Part shown: in pieces, positions 24,964 to 33,655 of the stretch
How positions within the stretch are numbered: the first letter of the stretch is position 1
How the letters are laid out: each line of letters starts with the position of its first letter
DNA from: Rhodoferax sp.
GTDB taxonomy: Bacteria; Pseudomonadota; Gammaproteobacteria; Burkholderiales; Burkholderiaceae_C
Assembly (NCBI GenBank): GCA_024235935.1
Contig: JACKLL010000004.1
Span: 124,001 to 188,000 of the forward strand
Length of the DNA stretch: 64,000 bases
Reading direction: 5' to 3'
Position numbers and translations under genes: made by a program
The notes under the pieces: generated by a model
The model's database searches: none
The model's input: the letters and a program-made list of their open reading frames with translations, nothing else
What the model was told of the DNA's origin: nothing

Positions 24964-26460
24964 ATGGTCAATCGCCGTTCCGTACTCGCCTCAGCCGCGG
25001 CCTCCGCCGCGCTGACCAGTGTTCCTTTTGCTGCTCAGGCGCAATCCAGGAAGTCCACCCTGGTGGTGGGCATGGCACTCGAGCCAGCGCCCGGACTGGA
25101 CCCGACCGGCGGTGCCGCTGCTGCGATTGGCGAGATCGCGCTGTACAACATTTTCGAGACACTGACCAAGATCAACCAGGACGGCACCGTGTCGCCGCTG
25201 CTGGCCGAGAGCTGGGAAGTCTCGCCCGACCTCAAGACCTACACCTTCCGCCTGCGCAAGGGCGTCAAGTTCCACAACGGCGAGCCGTTCAATGCGAATG
25301 CGGTCAAGTTCTCGTTCGAGCGGGCTGCGGCCGAGAAGAGCGTCAACAAGGACAAGCGCACATTCGCCAAGATGGAGCGCGTGGCCGCCATCGATGACCA
25401 CACGGTCGTGATCCTGAACCGCGAACTCGACCCCGAGTTCCTGTTTCTGATGGGCCAGGGCACGGCGGTCATCGTCGAGCCCAAGAGTGCCGACACCAAC
25501 GGCACCAAGCCGGTGGGCACCGGCCCGTTCGAACTCGAGGCCTGGAACAAGGGCTCTTCGGTGGTGCTGAAGAAATGGGCGGGCTACCGCAACGCCGCTG
25601 CGATCAAGCTGAACAAGGTGACCTTCCGCTTCATCAGCGATCCGGCCGCCCAGGTCGCCGCCTTGCTGGCAGGCGACATCGACGCATTCCCTCGCGTGAC
25701 ACCGCGCGCCGTGCCGCAGTTCAAGACCAATGGGCGCTTCCAGGTCTTGGTGGGCGGTTCACGTGCCAAGACCATCCTGGCCATCAACAACAAGAAGAAG
25801 CCGCTGGACGATGTCCGTGTCCGCAAGGCCATCCTGGCCGCGATCGACCGCAAGGCGGTGGTCGAGGGCGCCGGCGACGGATTCGGTGTGCCGATCGGAA
25901 GCCATTACGTGCCGGGCGCACTGGGCTTCGTCGACACCACCGGCATCAACCCGTTCAACATCGACAAGGCCAAGGCCTTGCTGGCCGAAGCCGGCATCAA
26001 GACGCCGCTGGAGCTTTCGCTCAAGCTGCCACCACCACCGTACGCTCGCCAGGGTGGCGAGGTGATTGCCGCGCAGCTGGCCAAAATCGGCATCGTTGCC
26101 AAGATCGAAAACGTCGAATGGGCCCAGTGGCTCAGCGGCGTGTATGGCAGCAAGAACTACGACCTGACCATCATCTCGCACGTCGAACCCTTCGATCTGG
26201 GCAACTATGCCAAGCCGGGCTACTACTGGGGCTACGAGAACCCCAAGTTCAACGAACTCTTCGATCGCATCCAGTCTGCGCCACGCGAGGCCGACCGCGT
26301 CAAGCTTCTCGGCGAGGCACAGCGCATGCTGGCCAACGAGGCGGTCAATGGCTTCCTGTACCAGCCGCAATGGATCACGATCGCCAACAAGAACGTCAAG
26401 GGCCTGTGGAAGGACGTTCCGTACTTCGTCAACGACCTGTCGGCCGTCTCCTGGGGCTGA
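24964..26460 (+). CDS. Periplasmic solute-binding protein of the peptide ABC transporter
   Basis: A 498-aa SBP family 5 (DppA/OppA-type) protein that captures the substrate in the periplasm. It has a signal peptide with a twin Arg (NRRSVLASAAASAALTSV, ending AQAQ), then LAESWEVSPDLKTYTFRLRKGVKFHNGEPF, a family hallmark, and VGTGPFELEAWNKGSS. The ATG at 24964 has AAGGA upstream and gives the shortest clean signal; an ATG at 24940 is possible. It follows the ATPase gene by 100 bp. The ligand is unknown. Confidence 0.9.
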   Translation: MVNRRSVLASAAASAALTSVPFAAQAQSRKSTLVVGMALEPAPGLDPTGGAAAAIGEIALYNIFETLTKINQDGTVSPLLAESWEVSPDLKTYTFRLRKGVKFHNGEPFNANAVKFSFERAAAEKSVNKDKRTFAKMERVAAIDDHTVVILNRELDPEFLFLMGQGTAVIVEPKSADTNGTKPVGTGPFELEAWNKGSSVVLKKWAGYRNAAAIKLNKVTFRFISDPAAQVAALLAGDIDAFPRVTPRAVPQFKTNGRFQVLVGGSRAKTILAINNKKKPLDDVRVRKAILAAIDRKAVVEGAGDGFGVPIGSHYVPGALGFVDTTGINPFNIDKAKALLAEAGIKTPLELSLKLPPPPYARQGGEVIAAQLAKIGIVAKIENVEWAQWLSGVYGSKNYDLTIISHVEPFDLGNYAKPGYYWGYENPKFNELFDRIQSAPREADRVKLLGEAQRMLANEAVNGFLYQPQWITIANKNVKGLWKDVPYFVNDLSAVSWG

Positions 26461-26527
26461 TCCCGCGGGCTTTCCCCTGCTGGCGGCTGCGGGTAGGCCG
26501 TCGGCACCCGTTGCATGAGGTCGGGAC

Positions 26528-27865
26528 ATGAAAGACTGCCTGGGCAATCCTGTCCACCTGAACGACGCGGCCAGCCTGGCCGCGCTCGATGATTTCGTCG
26601 AAGGCTTCCTGTGTTGCGAGGCCCGTGCCGCCAACGTGCTGGCGCTGTCCGACACCGACACCAGCGCCATTGCACAAGCCTATTGCGCGGCCTTGCACAT
26701 GTTTGCGGAATCGCGCGACGGCCCGGTCAACGCGCGCCCGTTCATCGATGCAGCAGTGGCGGCGTCACCCGGCGCCAGCGTCCGCGAGCGGCAGTTCGTG
26801 GCCGCAGTCGCAGCATGGGTCGATGGTGACCTGCCCCAGGCGATACGCCTGCACCAGGAACTCGCCCGAACCCATCCACGTGACCTGGTATCGGTCAAAC
26901 TGGGTCAATACCATCTGTTCAACCAGGGCGACGCCACCGGCATGCTTCGCCTGGCACTGGATGCCCTGCCGGCGGCATCGGACGTGGCGCAGATGCACGG
27001 CATGGCCGCATTCGGCTGGGAGCAATGCCATCTGATGGCACAGGCCGAAGCGGCAGGCCGCACCGCGCTGGCCATGACGCCCCGCGAACCCTGGGCCCAG
27101 CATGCGCTGGCCCATGTGATGCTGACGCAAGGACGCCTGGACGAGGGCCGGGATTTCATGCGCCACAGCAGCCCCCTGTGGAGTGGCCTGAACTCCTTCA
27201 TGGAAACCCACAACTGGTGGCACCTCGCGCTGTTCGAGATCGACCTGGGCCATGCCGATGCCGCCTTGCAGCTCTACGACCGCCGAGTGTGGGGTGTCGT
27301 CAAGGCGTACACCCAGGACCAGATCGGCGCAGTATCCCTGCTGGCGCGGCTGGAGCTGGCAGGGTTGGACGTCGGCAAGCGCTGGCAGGATGTCGCCGAC
27401 CATCTGGTGAGCCGCACCGACGACCAGGTACTACCCTTCCTCGATCTCCAGTACCTCTACGGCCTGGCCCGTGCAGGGCGGCCCCAGGCCGAGACCTTGC
27501 TGCGCAATATCGAGGCCCGCGGACGGGCGCAGCCCAGGTCTGCCGGTGCCAGCGCAATTGCGCAGGTGTGGCGCGAGGTTGCCGCGCCCGCGGCCCGCGG
27601 CCTGCTGGCCCATGCGCGAGGCCGCCATGCGCAGGCGGTCGAAGAACTGGGCCAGGCATTGCCGCGGCTGTTGCAGATTGGCGGCAGCCATGCCCAGCGC
27701 GACCTGTTCGAGCAGATCCACCTGGATGCCATGATGCAGTGCGGCCAGTGGTCTGCTGCACAGCAACTGGTGCAACAGCGCTGCAATGCGCAGCCGCAAT
27801 CGGTTCGCCTGCAGCGCCAGGCGGCACGCGTCTACTCGGTACTGGGAATCGACACGGCGGCCTGA
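26528..27865 (+). CDS. TTC38-like tetratricopeptide-repeat protein
   Basis: A 445-aa cytoplasmic helical-repeat protein resembling the tetratricopeptide repeat 38 family. Characteristic pieces are ERQFVAAVAAWVDGDLPQAI, DLVSVKLGQYHLFNQGD, AFGWEQCHLMAQAEAAGRTAL, WAQHALAHVMLTQGRLDEG and THNWWHLALFEIDLGHADAAL. There is no signal peptide. It lies 67 bp downstream of the peptide-binding protein gene, so it may be the last gene of that operon. Biochemical function is unknown. Its 3' end overlaps the convergent phosphatase gene by 34 bp. Confidence 0.8.
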   Translation: MKDCLGNPVHLNDAASLAALDDFVEGFLCCEARAANVLALSDTDTSAIAQAYCAALHMFAESRDGPVNARPFIDAAVAASPGASVRERQFVAAVAAWVDGDLPQAIRLHQELARTHPRDLVSVKLGQYHLFNQGDATGMLRLALDALPAASDVAQMHGMAAFGWEQCHLMAQAEAAGRTALAMTPREPWAQHALAHVMLTQGRLDEGRDFMRHSSPLWSGLNSFMETHNWWHLALFEIDLGHADAALQLYDRRVWGVVKAYTQDQIGAVSLLARLELAGLDVGKRWQDVADHLVSRTDDQVLPFLDLQYLYGLARAGRPQAETLLRNIEARGRAQPRSAGASAIAQVWREVAAPAARGLLAHARGRHAQAVEELGQALPRLLQIGGSHAQRDLFEQIHLDAMMQCGQWSAAQQLVQQRCNAQPQSVRLQRQAARVYSVLGIDTAA

Positions 27866-28521
27866 GCGGCACGCTGCGCCGTCTTGCTCTGGTCGTATAC
27901 CGGCTGCGCCGGCATGCCCTGCAGATGCGCCGTCTCGGCCCAGCTGACGATCTCGACCCTGTAGCCCTGCATGCGAACACGGTTGATCGCACCGTTGGGG
28001 ATGACGCTCTGGCGCGGACCGGACAACGACAGTCCGAGCGCGCTGCGGTAGACCATGTCGAGCACACCGCCGTGGGTCACGACCAGCAGCCGCTGGCCGG
28101 CGCGGCCTTCGGTCAAGGCCGCCAGCGCACCCATGACACGGGCGTGGAAGGCGCGGGTACTCTCGCCCGCATCGAAGGCGAAGTCGGCGTCGAACTCGGT
28201 CCACCGGCTCCAGGCCTGCGGAAACTGCGTCTGGATGTCCTCGACCCGCATGCCATCGACAACACCGAAGTTCTGCTCGCGCAACGCGCTGTCATTGACG
28301 GGCTGCATGGCCAACTGCTGCGCCGGTGGCATGGCAGTCTGGCGGGTCCGCAGCAGGTCGCTGCACACCAGTTGCTGCACCGACTCACCCGCCAGTTGAA
28401 GGCCTACACGGCGGGCCTGCTCGTGCCCGATGGCATTGAGCGGCACGTCGACCTGGCCCTGGAAGCGCAATTCACGGTTCCAGTCGGTCTCGCCATGGCG
28501 GATCAGGATCAGCTCGGTCAT
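27832..28521 (-). CDS. Histidine phosphatase-family protein (GpmB/CobC-like)
   Basis: A 229-aa enzyme of the phosphoglycerate-mutase/acid phosphatase superfamily. The catalytic motif is LILIRHGETDWN near residue 5, with SDLLRTRQTA, the acid region REQNFGVVDGM and the second His in LVVTHGGVLDM. This is the broad-specificity phosphatase type rather than glycolytic mutase. The start MTELILIRHGE is chosen because family members begin close to the RHG motif. Confidence 0.88.
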   Translation of the reverse strand: MTELILIRHGETDWNRELRFQGQVDVPLNAIGHEQARRVGLQLAGESVQQLVCSDLLRTRQTAMPPAQQLAMQPVNDSALREQNFGVVDGMRVEDIQTQFPQAWSRWTEFDADFAFDAGESTRAFHARVMGALAALTEGRAGQRLLVVTHGGVLDMVYRSALGLSLSGPRQSVIPNGAINRVRMQGYRVEIVSWAETAHLQGMPAQPVYDQSKTAQRAAQAAVSIPSTE

Positions 28522-28637
28522 GCCCGGATTATCGACGCTGCCCGCTGCCATCCCTGTGCTGCAGTTGACAGTTTCGCTACTGCATCGGGGTCAATCTGAC
28601 GCCCGCACCACGGTCGATCGGCCAGCGCCGAACGCCA

Positions 28638-29579
28638 TCAGCAATAGGCAAGGCCCTGCGTATTGACATACAGCGCGTAGACAGAGGTGCTGGCCGCCAT
28701 GAACAGGCGGTTGCGGTGCACCCCGCCGAAACACAGATTGGCACAACGCTCGGGCAGATCGATGCGGCCGATCAGCTTGCCCGCCGGGTTGAAGACATGG
28801 ACGCCGTCGAGACCATCCTGGCCCATGCCCCAGCCACACCACAGGTTTCCGTCCACATCGAGCCGAAAGCCGTCGGGTGTTCCAGGTCCCGCATCGATCG
28901 CCACCCGCGGGTTGGCCAGCGCACGCCCTTCGCCAACCACATCCAGCGCCAGGATCTTGCGCGGGCTGGAGCGTGACTCGACCACATACAGAATGGATTC
29001 ATCGGGCGAGAACGCCAGGCCATTGGGCTGGTTGATGCCTTCGGCAACCACCGTCAGCGATCCGTCGGCATCGATGCGATAGACATTGGGCGGCAATTCG
29101 GGCTGCGCCTTCTGGCCTTCGTAGAACCCGGAAATACCGAAGATCGGATCGGTGAACCAGACGGATCCGTCCGACTTCACGACCACGTCATTGGGCGAGT
29201 TCAGCCGCTTGCCCTCAAAGCTGTCGGCCAGCACCGTGATGCGGCCGTCGTATTCGGTGCGCGTGACACGCCGTGTCAGGTGCTCGCAGGTGACGATGCG
29301 GCCCTGCCGATCGCGCGTGTTGCCATTTGCGTTGTTCGAGGGCTTGCGGAACGCACTGACCTGGCCGGTGATCTCATCCCAACGGTACATGGTGTCGCCG
29401 GGCACATCGCTCCACAGCAGGGCGCGGGTGTCACCCAGCCACACCGGCCCCTCGGACCAGCGCATGCCGGTGGCCAGGCGCTCGACCTTGGCCATCGGCA
29501 GACGCAGCCGTTCAAATGCCGGGTCGACCACGACCACGGACGGATCCGGGTATCGTGCAGCAGGCTGCCATTCGGACAT
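28638..29579 (-). CDS. SMP-30/gluconolactonase-family protein
   Basis: A 313-aa six-bladed beta-propeller of the SMP-30/gluconolactonase/LRE family, which typically hydrolyses sugar lactones with a bound divalent metal. Seen: EGPVWLGDTRALLWSDVPGD (metal Glu), NSPNDVVVKSDGSVWFTDP (metal Asn), PNGLAFSPDESILYVVES (metal Asp region), DGFRLDVDGNLWCGW. AAGGAG supports the start. No sugar dehydrogenase or dehydratase lies beside it; the nearest sugar-acid enzymes are 23 kb away. Confidence 0.88.
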   Translation of the reverse strand: MSEWQPAARYPDPSVVVVDPAFERLRLPMAKVERLATGMRWSEGPVWLGDTRALLWSDVPGDTMYRWDEITGQVSAFRKPSNNANGNTRDRQGRIVTCEHLTRRVTRTEYDGRITVLADSFEGKRLNSPNDVVVKSDGSVWFTDPIFGISGFYEGQKAQPELPPNVYRIDADGSLTVVAEGINQPNGLAFSPDESILYVVESRSSPRKILALDVVGEGRALANPRVAIDAGPGTPDGFRLDVDGNLWCGWGMGQDGLDGVHVFNPAGKLIGRIDLPERCANLCFGGVHRNRLFMAASTSVYALYVNTQGLAYC

Positions 29580-29689
29580 TGGAATACTCCTTGAAAACAG
29601 GGAAGAACCACGGGGCGCGCCATTGTCGCGCAGGCGCGGCAGCACACGGCCGGCCCGCAGCGGGCCGCAAGCGGTACGCCAACGCAGCG

Positions 29690-30148
29690 TCAGGCCGTGT
29701 CGTCGTCGCTGTCGACCTCTTCGTCGGCCTTGACGATCATGACCGGCACCGATGCCGAATGCAGCACCTCGTTGGAGACCGATCCCAGCAATGCGCTGCG
29801 CAGCGCACTGGTGCCGCGCGCGCCCATGACGATCAGATCGCAGCGGTAGCGCTCGGCAATGTCGACGATGGTGTGTGCCGGATCGCCCCCGCCCACTTCG
29901 CGTTCGTAGTCGACGCCCGCAGACTTGAGCAAGGCCTCGGCCGACGCAAGGGTATCGATGCCCGCCGCCTGGCTGACGCGCTCGAGCACTTCAGGGTCGG
30001 GCGCCGTCATCATTTCGTACAGGTTGGCAGGCTCCTGCACATTGGCCAGTACCAGTTCGGCAGCCAAGCCTTGTTGCTTCATCGCCAAGGCCGTGCGAAC
30101 CGCCTTGAGCGACACCGCGGACCCATCCACCGGCAGCAATATCTTCAT
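29690..30148 (-). CDS. Universal stress protein UspA family
   Basis: A 152-aa single Usp domain: KILLPVDGSAVSLKAVRTAL at the start and the ATP-binding motif VMGARGTSALRSALLGSVSNEVL, then SVPVMIVK. The G-x2-G-x9-G-S pattern suggests it binds ATP. A short acidic tail (EEVDSDDDTA) is unusual. GGAG precedes the chosen ATG. Divergent from the alpha/beta hydrolase gene. Confidence 0.9.
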   Translation of the reverse strand: MKILLPVDGSAVSLKAVRTALAMKQQGLAAELVLANVQEPANLYEMMTAPDPEVLERVSQAAGIDTLASAEALLKSAGVDYEREVGGGDPAHTIVDIAERYRCDLIVMGARGTSALRSALLGSVSNEVLHSASVPVMIVKADEEVDSDDDTA

Positions 30149-30284
30149 TGTTTTCTCCATTCGATTCAGATTCATCCGTGCGATCCAGCATACCGCGTCG
30201 CCAATGGCCGGTCCATGTATTCGATCAAGTGTGCCGCAACGCCGTAACGCGCAAGCCGATTCTGACGCACAGGATAATCCGGCC

Positions 30285-30998
30285 ATGACCCAACTGATCC
30301 TGATTCCGGGCCTGGCAAGCGACCACGTCATGTGGCAGGCCCAACTGGCGGTGTTGCCCGCCCACTACCGTACACATGTCACCGACGTGGCCACCCGCTG
30401 CGATTCGATCGAGGACATGGCGGCAGCGCTGCTTGCGGAGCATCCGGGCGAGTTGATCCTGTGCGGCGCGTCGATGGGTGGCATCATCGCCATGCAGGCC
30501 GCGCACCAAGGCGGCAGCCGGATCCGTGGTCTGGCCCTGCTCGGCACCAATGCGCGCCCCGAGACCGACGACATCCGGGCACTGCGCGAGACGGCCATCC
30601 AATGGTTTGCCGACGGGCGCGCCGCCGAGGTGCTGCGTGCCAACGTGCCCCTGGCCTTCCATGCCAGCCGCATCCGCGATAGCGCCCTGGTGCAAAGCTA
30701 CATGGACTTCGTGCTCAAGGCCGGCGCCGAGCAGCTGATCCGCCAGAACCGCGCCATCATGGCGCGCCCCGACGCACGCAAGACGCTGCCAGGGCTGGCC
30801 TGTCCGGCGCTGGTGATGTGGGGCGACTCCGACCAGCTCACACCGCCGGACGCAAATCGGGAAATTGCCGCCCTGTTGCCGCATGCGCAGGCCGTGGAAC
30901 TCGCCCAATGTGGCCACATGCTGACGATGGAACAACCAGACCCGGTGAATGCCCACCTGCTGCGCTGGCTCGAGCGCCTGCCGGCACAGCTTGGATAA
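30285..30998 (+). CDS. Alpha/beta hydrolase
   Basis: A 237-aa alpha/beta-hydrolase-fold protein beginning MTQLILIPGLASDHVMW. The nucleophile elbow is LCGASMGGIIAM (GxSxG), a probable acid sits in VMWGDSDQLTPP and the catalytic His in CGHMLTMEQPD. No signal peptide. Substrate unknown; small-ester or BioH-like carboxylesterase activity is possible. Convergent with coaD, 9 bp apart. Confidence 0.85.
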   Translation: MTQLILIPGLASDHVMWQAQLAVLPAHYRTHVTDVATRCDSIEDMAAALLAEHPGELILCGASMGGIIAMQAAHQGGSRIRGLALLGTNARPETDDIRALRETAIQWFADGRAAEVLRANVPLAFHASRIRDSALVQSYMDFVLKAGAEQLIRQNRAIMARPDARKTLPGLACPALVMWGDSDQLTPPDANREIAALLPHAQAVELAQCGHMLTMEQPDPVNAHLLRWLERLPAQLG

Positions 30999-31007
30999 GG
31001 AACGCGG

Positions 31008-31511
31008 CTAGGCGGCCGCCTTCATCGCCTTGACCTTCTCGGTCAGGCGGCGCAGCACCAGCGGCTCGACGAAATTGTCGACTTCGCCGCCTAGCACCGC
31101 GATCTCGCGCACGAAGGTGCTGGAGATGAACTGGTACTTGTCGCTCGGCGTCAGAAACACGGTCTCCACGTCCGGCATCAAGGAACGGTTCATGCCGGCG
31201 AGCTGGAATTCGTAGTCGAAGTCGGTCACGGCGCGCAGGCCCCGCACCATGGCCTTGGCGCCGCGCGCGACCACGAAGTCCCGCATCAGCCCATCGAAGC
31301 TCTCGACCGTCACATGCGGATAAGGGCGCACCACTTCGCGCGCCATCTCGACCCGCTCGTCCAGCGAGAACATCGCCTTCTTGTGGTGCCCGGCCGCGAC
31401 GGCCACGATGAGGCGGCTGAACAACTGCGCTGCACGCCGAACCACATCCTCGTGTCCCAGGGTCATGGGGTCGAAGGTCCCCGGATAAACGGCAATGATC
31501 TGGTTTCGCAT
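31008..31511 (-). CDS. coaD: Phosphopantetheine adenylyltransferase CoaD
   Basis: The penultimate enzyme of coenzyme A synthesis. The 167-aa product has AVYPGTFDPMTLGHEDVVRRA (with the T-x-G-H nucleotidyltransferase motif), MVRGLRAVTDFDYEFQLAGMNR, and TPSDKYQFISSTFVREIA. MRNQIIAVYPGTFDP is the natural start; the frame extends upstream without conserved sequence. It follows rsmD on the same strand by 44 bp, as usual. Confidence 0.96.
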   Translation of the reverse strand: MRNQIIAVYPGTFDPMTLGHEDVVRRAAQLFSRLIVAVAAGHHKKAMFSLDERVEMAREVVRPYPHVTVESFDGLMRDFVVARGAKAMVRGLRAVTDFDYEFQLAGMNRSLMPDVETVFLTPSDKYQFISSTFVREIAVLGGEVDNFVEPLVLRRLTEKVKAMKAAA

Positions 31512-31555
31512 GGATCGCTCCCGGTAACTGTCGTCAGAACGACGCATGCGCCGCA

Positions 31556-32206
31556 TTATGCATGGGGCACCGGGTCGCACTTGCGCAACAAGTGGGCATG
31601 CACGGCGCCTGCCTTGAGGTGGCGCACGACGGTCAGCCCCCAGGCATCGAGCATCGCATCGCTCCATGCGGCCGGGGCTTCGAGGTAGACAAAGGCGCCC
31701 GGGCGAACCGCACCCGACGCTGCGCGCAAGGCCGGCCCGAACAGGTCGGCATCGAATGGGGGGTCCAGGAACACCACATCCTGGCTGCCCGGCGGCAAGC
31801 GGCTCAGGGCGGCAACACCGTCGCCACGCTGGATCTGGACCATATCGGCGCCCAGTCGCTCCTTGGTCGCCGCCAGTTGCAGCACCAGGGCCCGGTCCTG
31901 CTCGATCAGCGTGACGGCCGAGGCTCCCCGTGACGCAGCCTCGAAGCCCAGTGCGCCAGTGCCGGCAAAGGCATCGCAGCAGGTCCAGCCCGATAGGTCC
32001 TGGCCCAGCCAGTTGAAGACCGTCTCGCGCACCCGGTCAGGCGTGGGCCGCAGACCCGGCGTACGCGCGACCGCAAGACGTGTGCGCTTCCATAGCCCGC
32101 CGACGATACGCACCGCGTGATCGGGTGCACCCGCGGCGGCTGCACGGGGCTTGCGGGTTGCCACCGCGCCCGACTGGCGCTGGCGCGCCGCTTCGATTTT
32201 TGCCAT
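31556..32206 (-). CDS. rsmD: 16S rRNA (guanine(966)-N(2))-methyltransferase RsmD
   Basis: Methylates G966 of 16S rRNA in the 30S subunit. The 216-aa product has an Arg/Ala-rich N-terminal extension, then VRIVGGLWKRTRL, LRPTPDRVRETVFNWL, the SAM-binding CDAFAGTGALGFEAASRGA, and the catalytic DPPF in VVFLDPPFDADLF. Upstream of coaD, same strand. Confidence 0.95.
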   Translation of the reverse strand: MAKIEAARQRQSGAVATRKPRAAAAGAPDHAVRIVGGLWKRTRLAVARTPGLRPTPDRVRETVFNWLGQDLSGWTCCDAFAGTGALGFEAASRGASAVTLIEQDRALVLQLAATKERLGADMVQIQRGDGVAALSRLPPGSQDVVFLDPPFDADLFGPALRAASGAVRPGAFVYLEAPAAWSDAMLDAWGLTVVRHLKAGAVHAHLLRKCDPVPHA

Positions 32207-32279
32207 GCCGCAAGCTTAACCGCTGCATCCGCACTGCTTCCGATGCTGCGGGCATTGCGCCCATCCTGGCCATCCTGGC

Positions 32280-33647
32280 TCAGGGCACCTGGTCCCGTCC
32301 ACCCACCACGACGGTGACCATGTCCTGCGGGCGCAGCACGCGTGCAAAGGCCTGCCGGACGTCTTCGGCGCTCAGGCGTTCCACGCTGGCGGTCCAGGTG
32401 TCGAGATAGTCCAGCGGCAGGCCATTCCAGGCGATGTTGGCCACGTTGTCGAGCAGCTTGCGGTTACTGTCCAGCCGCAGCGCAAAACCGCCGATCAGGT
32501 TGTCCTTGGCGGCCTGAAGCTCCTGCGCCGTCGGTCCGTCGGCCACGAACCGCGCCACCACCTCTTGCACCAGTGCCACCGCCTGCGCCGCCTGGTCCGG
32601 GCGGGTCTGCAAGCCCACCGTGAAGGCCCCGGCATGCAGACCCGGGGCGAAATAGCTGTACACGCTGTAACTCAGACCGCGCTTTTCACGCACCTGCGCC
32701 ATCAGGCGGGATACGAAGCCGCCGCCACCGAGCACGTAGTTGCCGACCGTCAGCGCCAGAAAATCCGGGTCGTTGCGCCGGATGCCGGGTTGTCCGATCA
32801 GCACATGGGCCTGCGCGGACGCGAAGGGAATGGTCTGCACGGATCCGGGCTGCGCCATGGGCGCCACGTCCGCGACCGGCGGCAGGGCGGCGCACCCGGT
32901 AGCCGACGCAGACGGCGCCAGCCGCGCCAGCAACTGGGTGACCAGCGCATCGGCCTGCGCCTGCGAGACATTGCCGACGATAGAGACCTTGGCACTGCAG
33001 CGGCGCACGGTCTGCGCATAAAACGCCTGCATGTCGGCCACCCCGATGCGGGCCAGACTGGCCTCACCGGTCTGGTAGCCATAGGGATGCGCCCCATAAA
33101 CCGCTGCGGCAAACGCCTTGGCGGCGACCGTGGCCGGTCGGGTATCGGCTTCACGCAAGGCCGCCATCCACTGGTCGCGTTCACGTTGCCATACCGGCGC
33201 AGGAAATGCCGGGTGCGCCAGTTGCCGTGCAGCCAGCGCCACCACCTTGGGCAGCAGCTCGGGGTCGGTCAGCGAACGCAACGAGAAGCCCATGCGGTCC
33301 GCACTGACGCTGGCGCCGAATGACGCACCCAGGTCGGCCCAGGCCTCACCCAGCGCATTCTCGTCAAGCGCGGGCTCGGCGCCAGCCGCCGCCAGGCCCC
33401 GCGACGCCATGCTTGCGGTGGCGCTGGCCAGTCCCGCCTTGTCGGCCGGATCGCGGCGGCTGCCGCCATCGAAATCGATCTGGACATCGACCATCGGCAG
33501 CACGGTGCTCTGCACCAGGTACACCTGGGCGCCACCGGGCTGGGTCCAGTGCGTGATCGGCACCTCGGCGCGGGCCGCTGCTGTCGCCCACAGCACAAAT
33601 GCCACCATCCCCCAATTGCGCACACGAAACTGCGGCATCTTCATCAT
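32280..33647 (-). CDS. M16 peptidase-family protein lacking the zinc site (partner subunit)
   Basis: A 455-aa exported protein (signal ending RAEV) of the insulinase/M16 family. It has the usual M16 features GGSRRDPADKAGLAS, VGNVSQAQADALV, VLGGGGFVSRLMAQVREKRGLSYSVYS, but where active members have H-x-x-E-H it reads ATASMASRG, with no His. It is therefore probably the non-catalytic subunit that helps the preceding gene's enzyme, as in two-chain M16B peptidases. The R/Y pair in REKRGLSYS, which binds substrate, is kept. Eight base pairs separate the genes. Confidence 0.88.
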   Translation of the reverse strand: MMKMPQFRVRNWGMVAFVLWATAAARAEVPITHWTQPGGAQVYLVQSTVLPMVDVQIDFDGGSRRDPADKAGLASATASMASRGLAAAGAEPALDENALGEAWADLGASFGASVSADRMGFSLRSLTDPELLPKVVALAARQLAHPAFPAPVWQRERDQWMAALREADTRPATVAAKAFAAAVYGAHPYGYQTGEASLARIGVADMQAFYAQTVRRCSAKVSIVGNVSQAQADALVTQLLARLAPSASATGCAALPPVADVAPMAQPGSVQTIPFASAQAHVLIGQPGIRRNDPDFLALTVGNYVLGGGGFVSRLMAQVREKRGLSYSVYSYFAPGLHAGAFTVGLQTRPDQAAQAVALVQEVVARFVADGPTAQELQAAKDNLIGGFALRLDSNRKLLDNVANIAWNGLPLDYLDTWTASVERLSAEDVRQAFARVLRPQDMVTVVVGGRDQVP

Positions 33648-33655
33648 CGAACTCC

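Noticed and set aside
28638..29579. SMP-30 protein as the lactonase of the sugar-acid operon at 52-58 kb
   Set aside because: The fold fits, but it is 23 kb away in a different context, so the link is too weak to claim.
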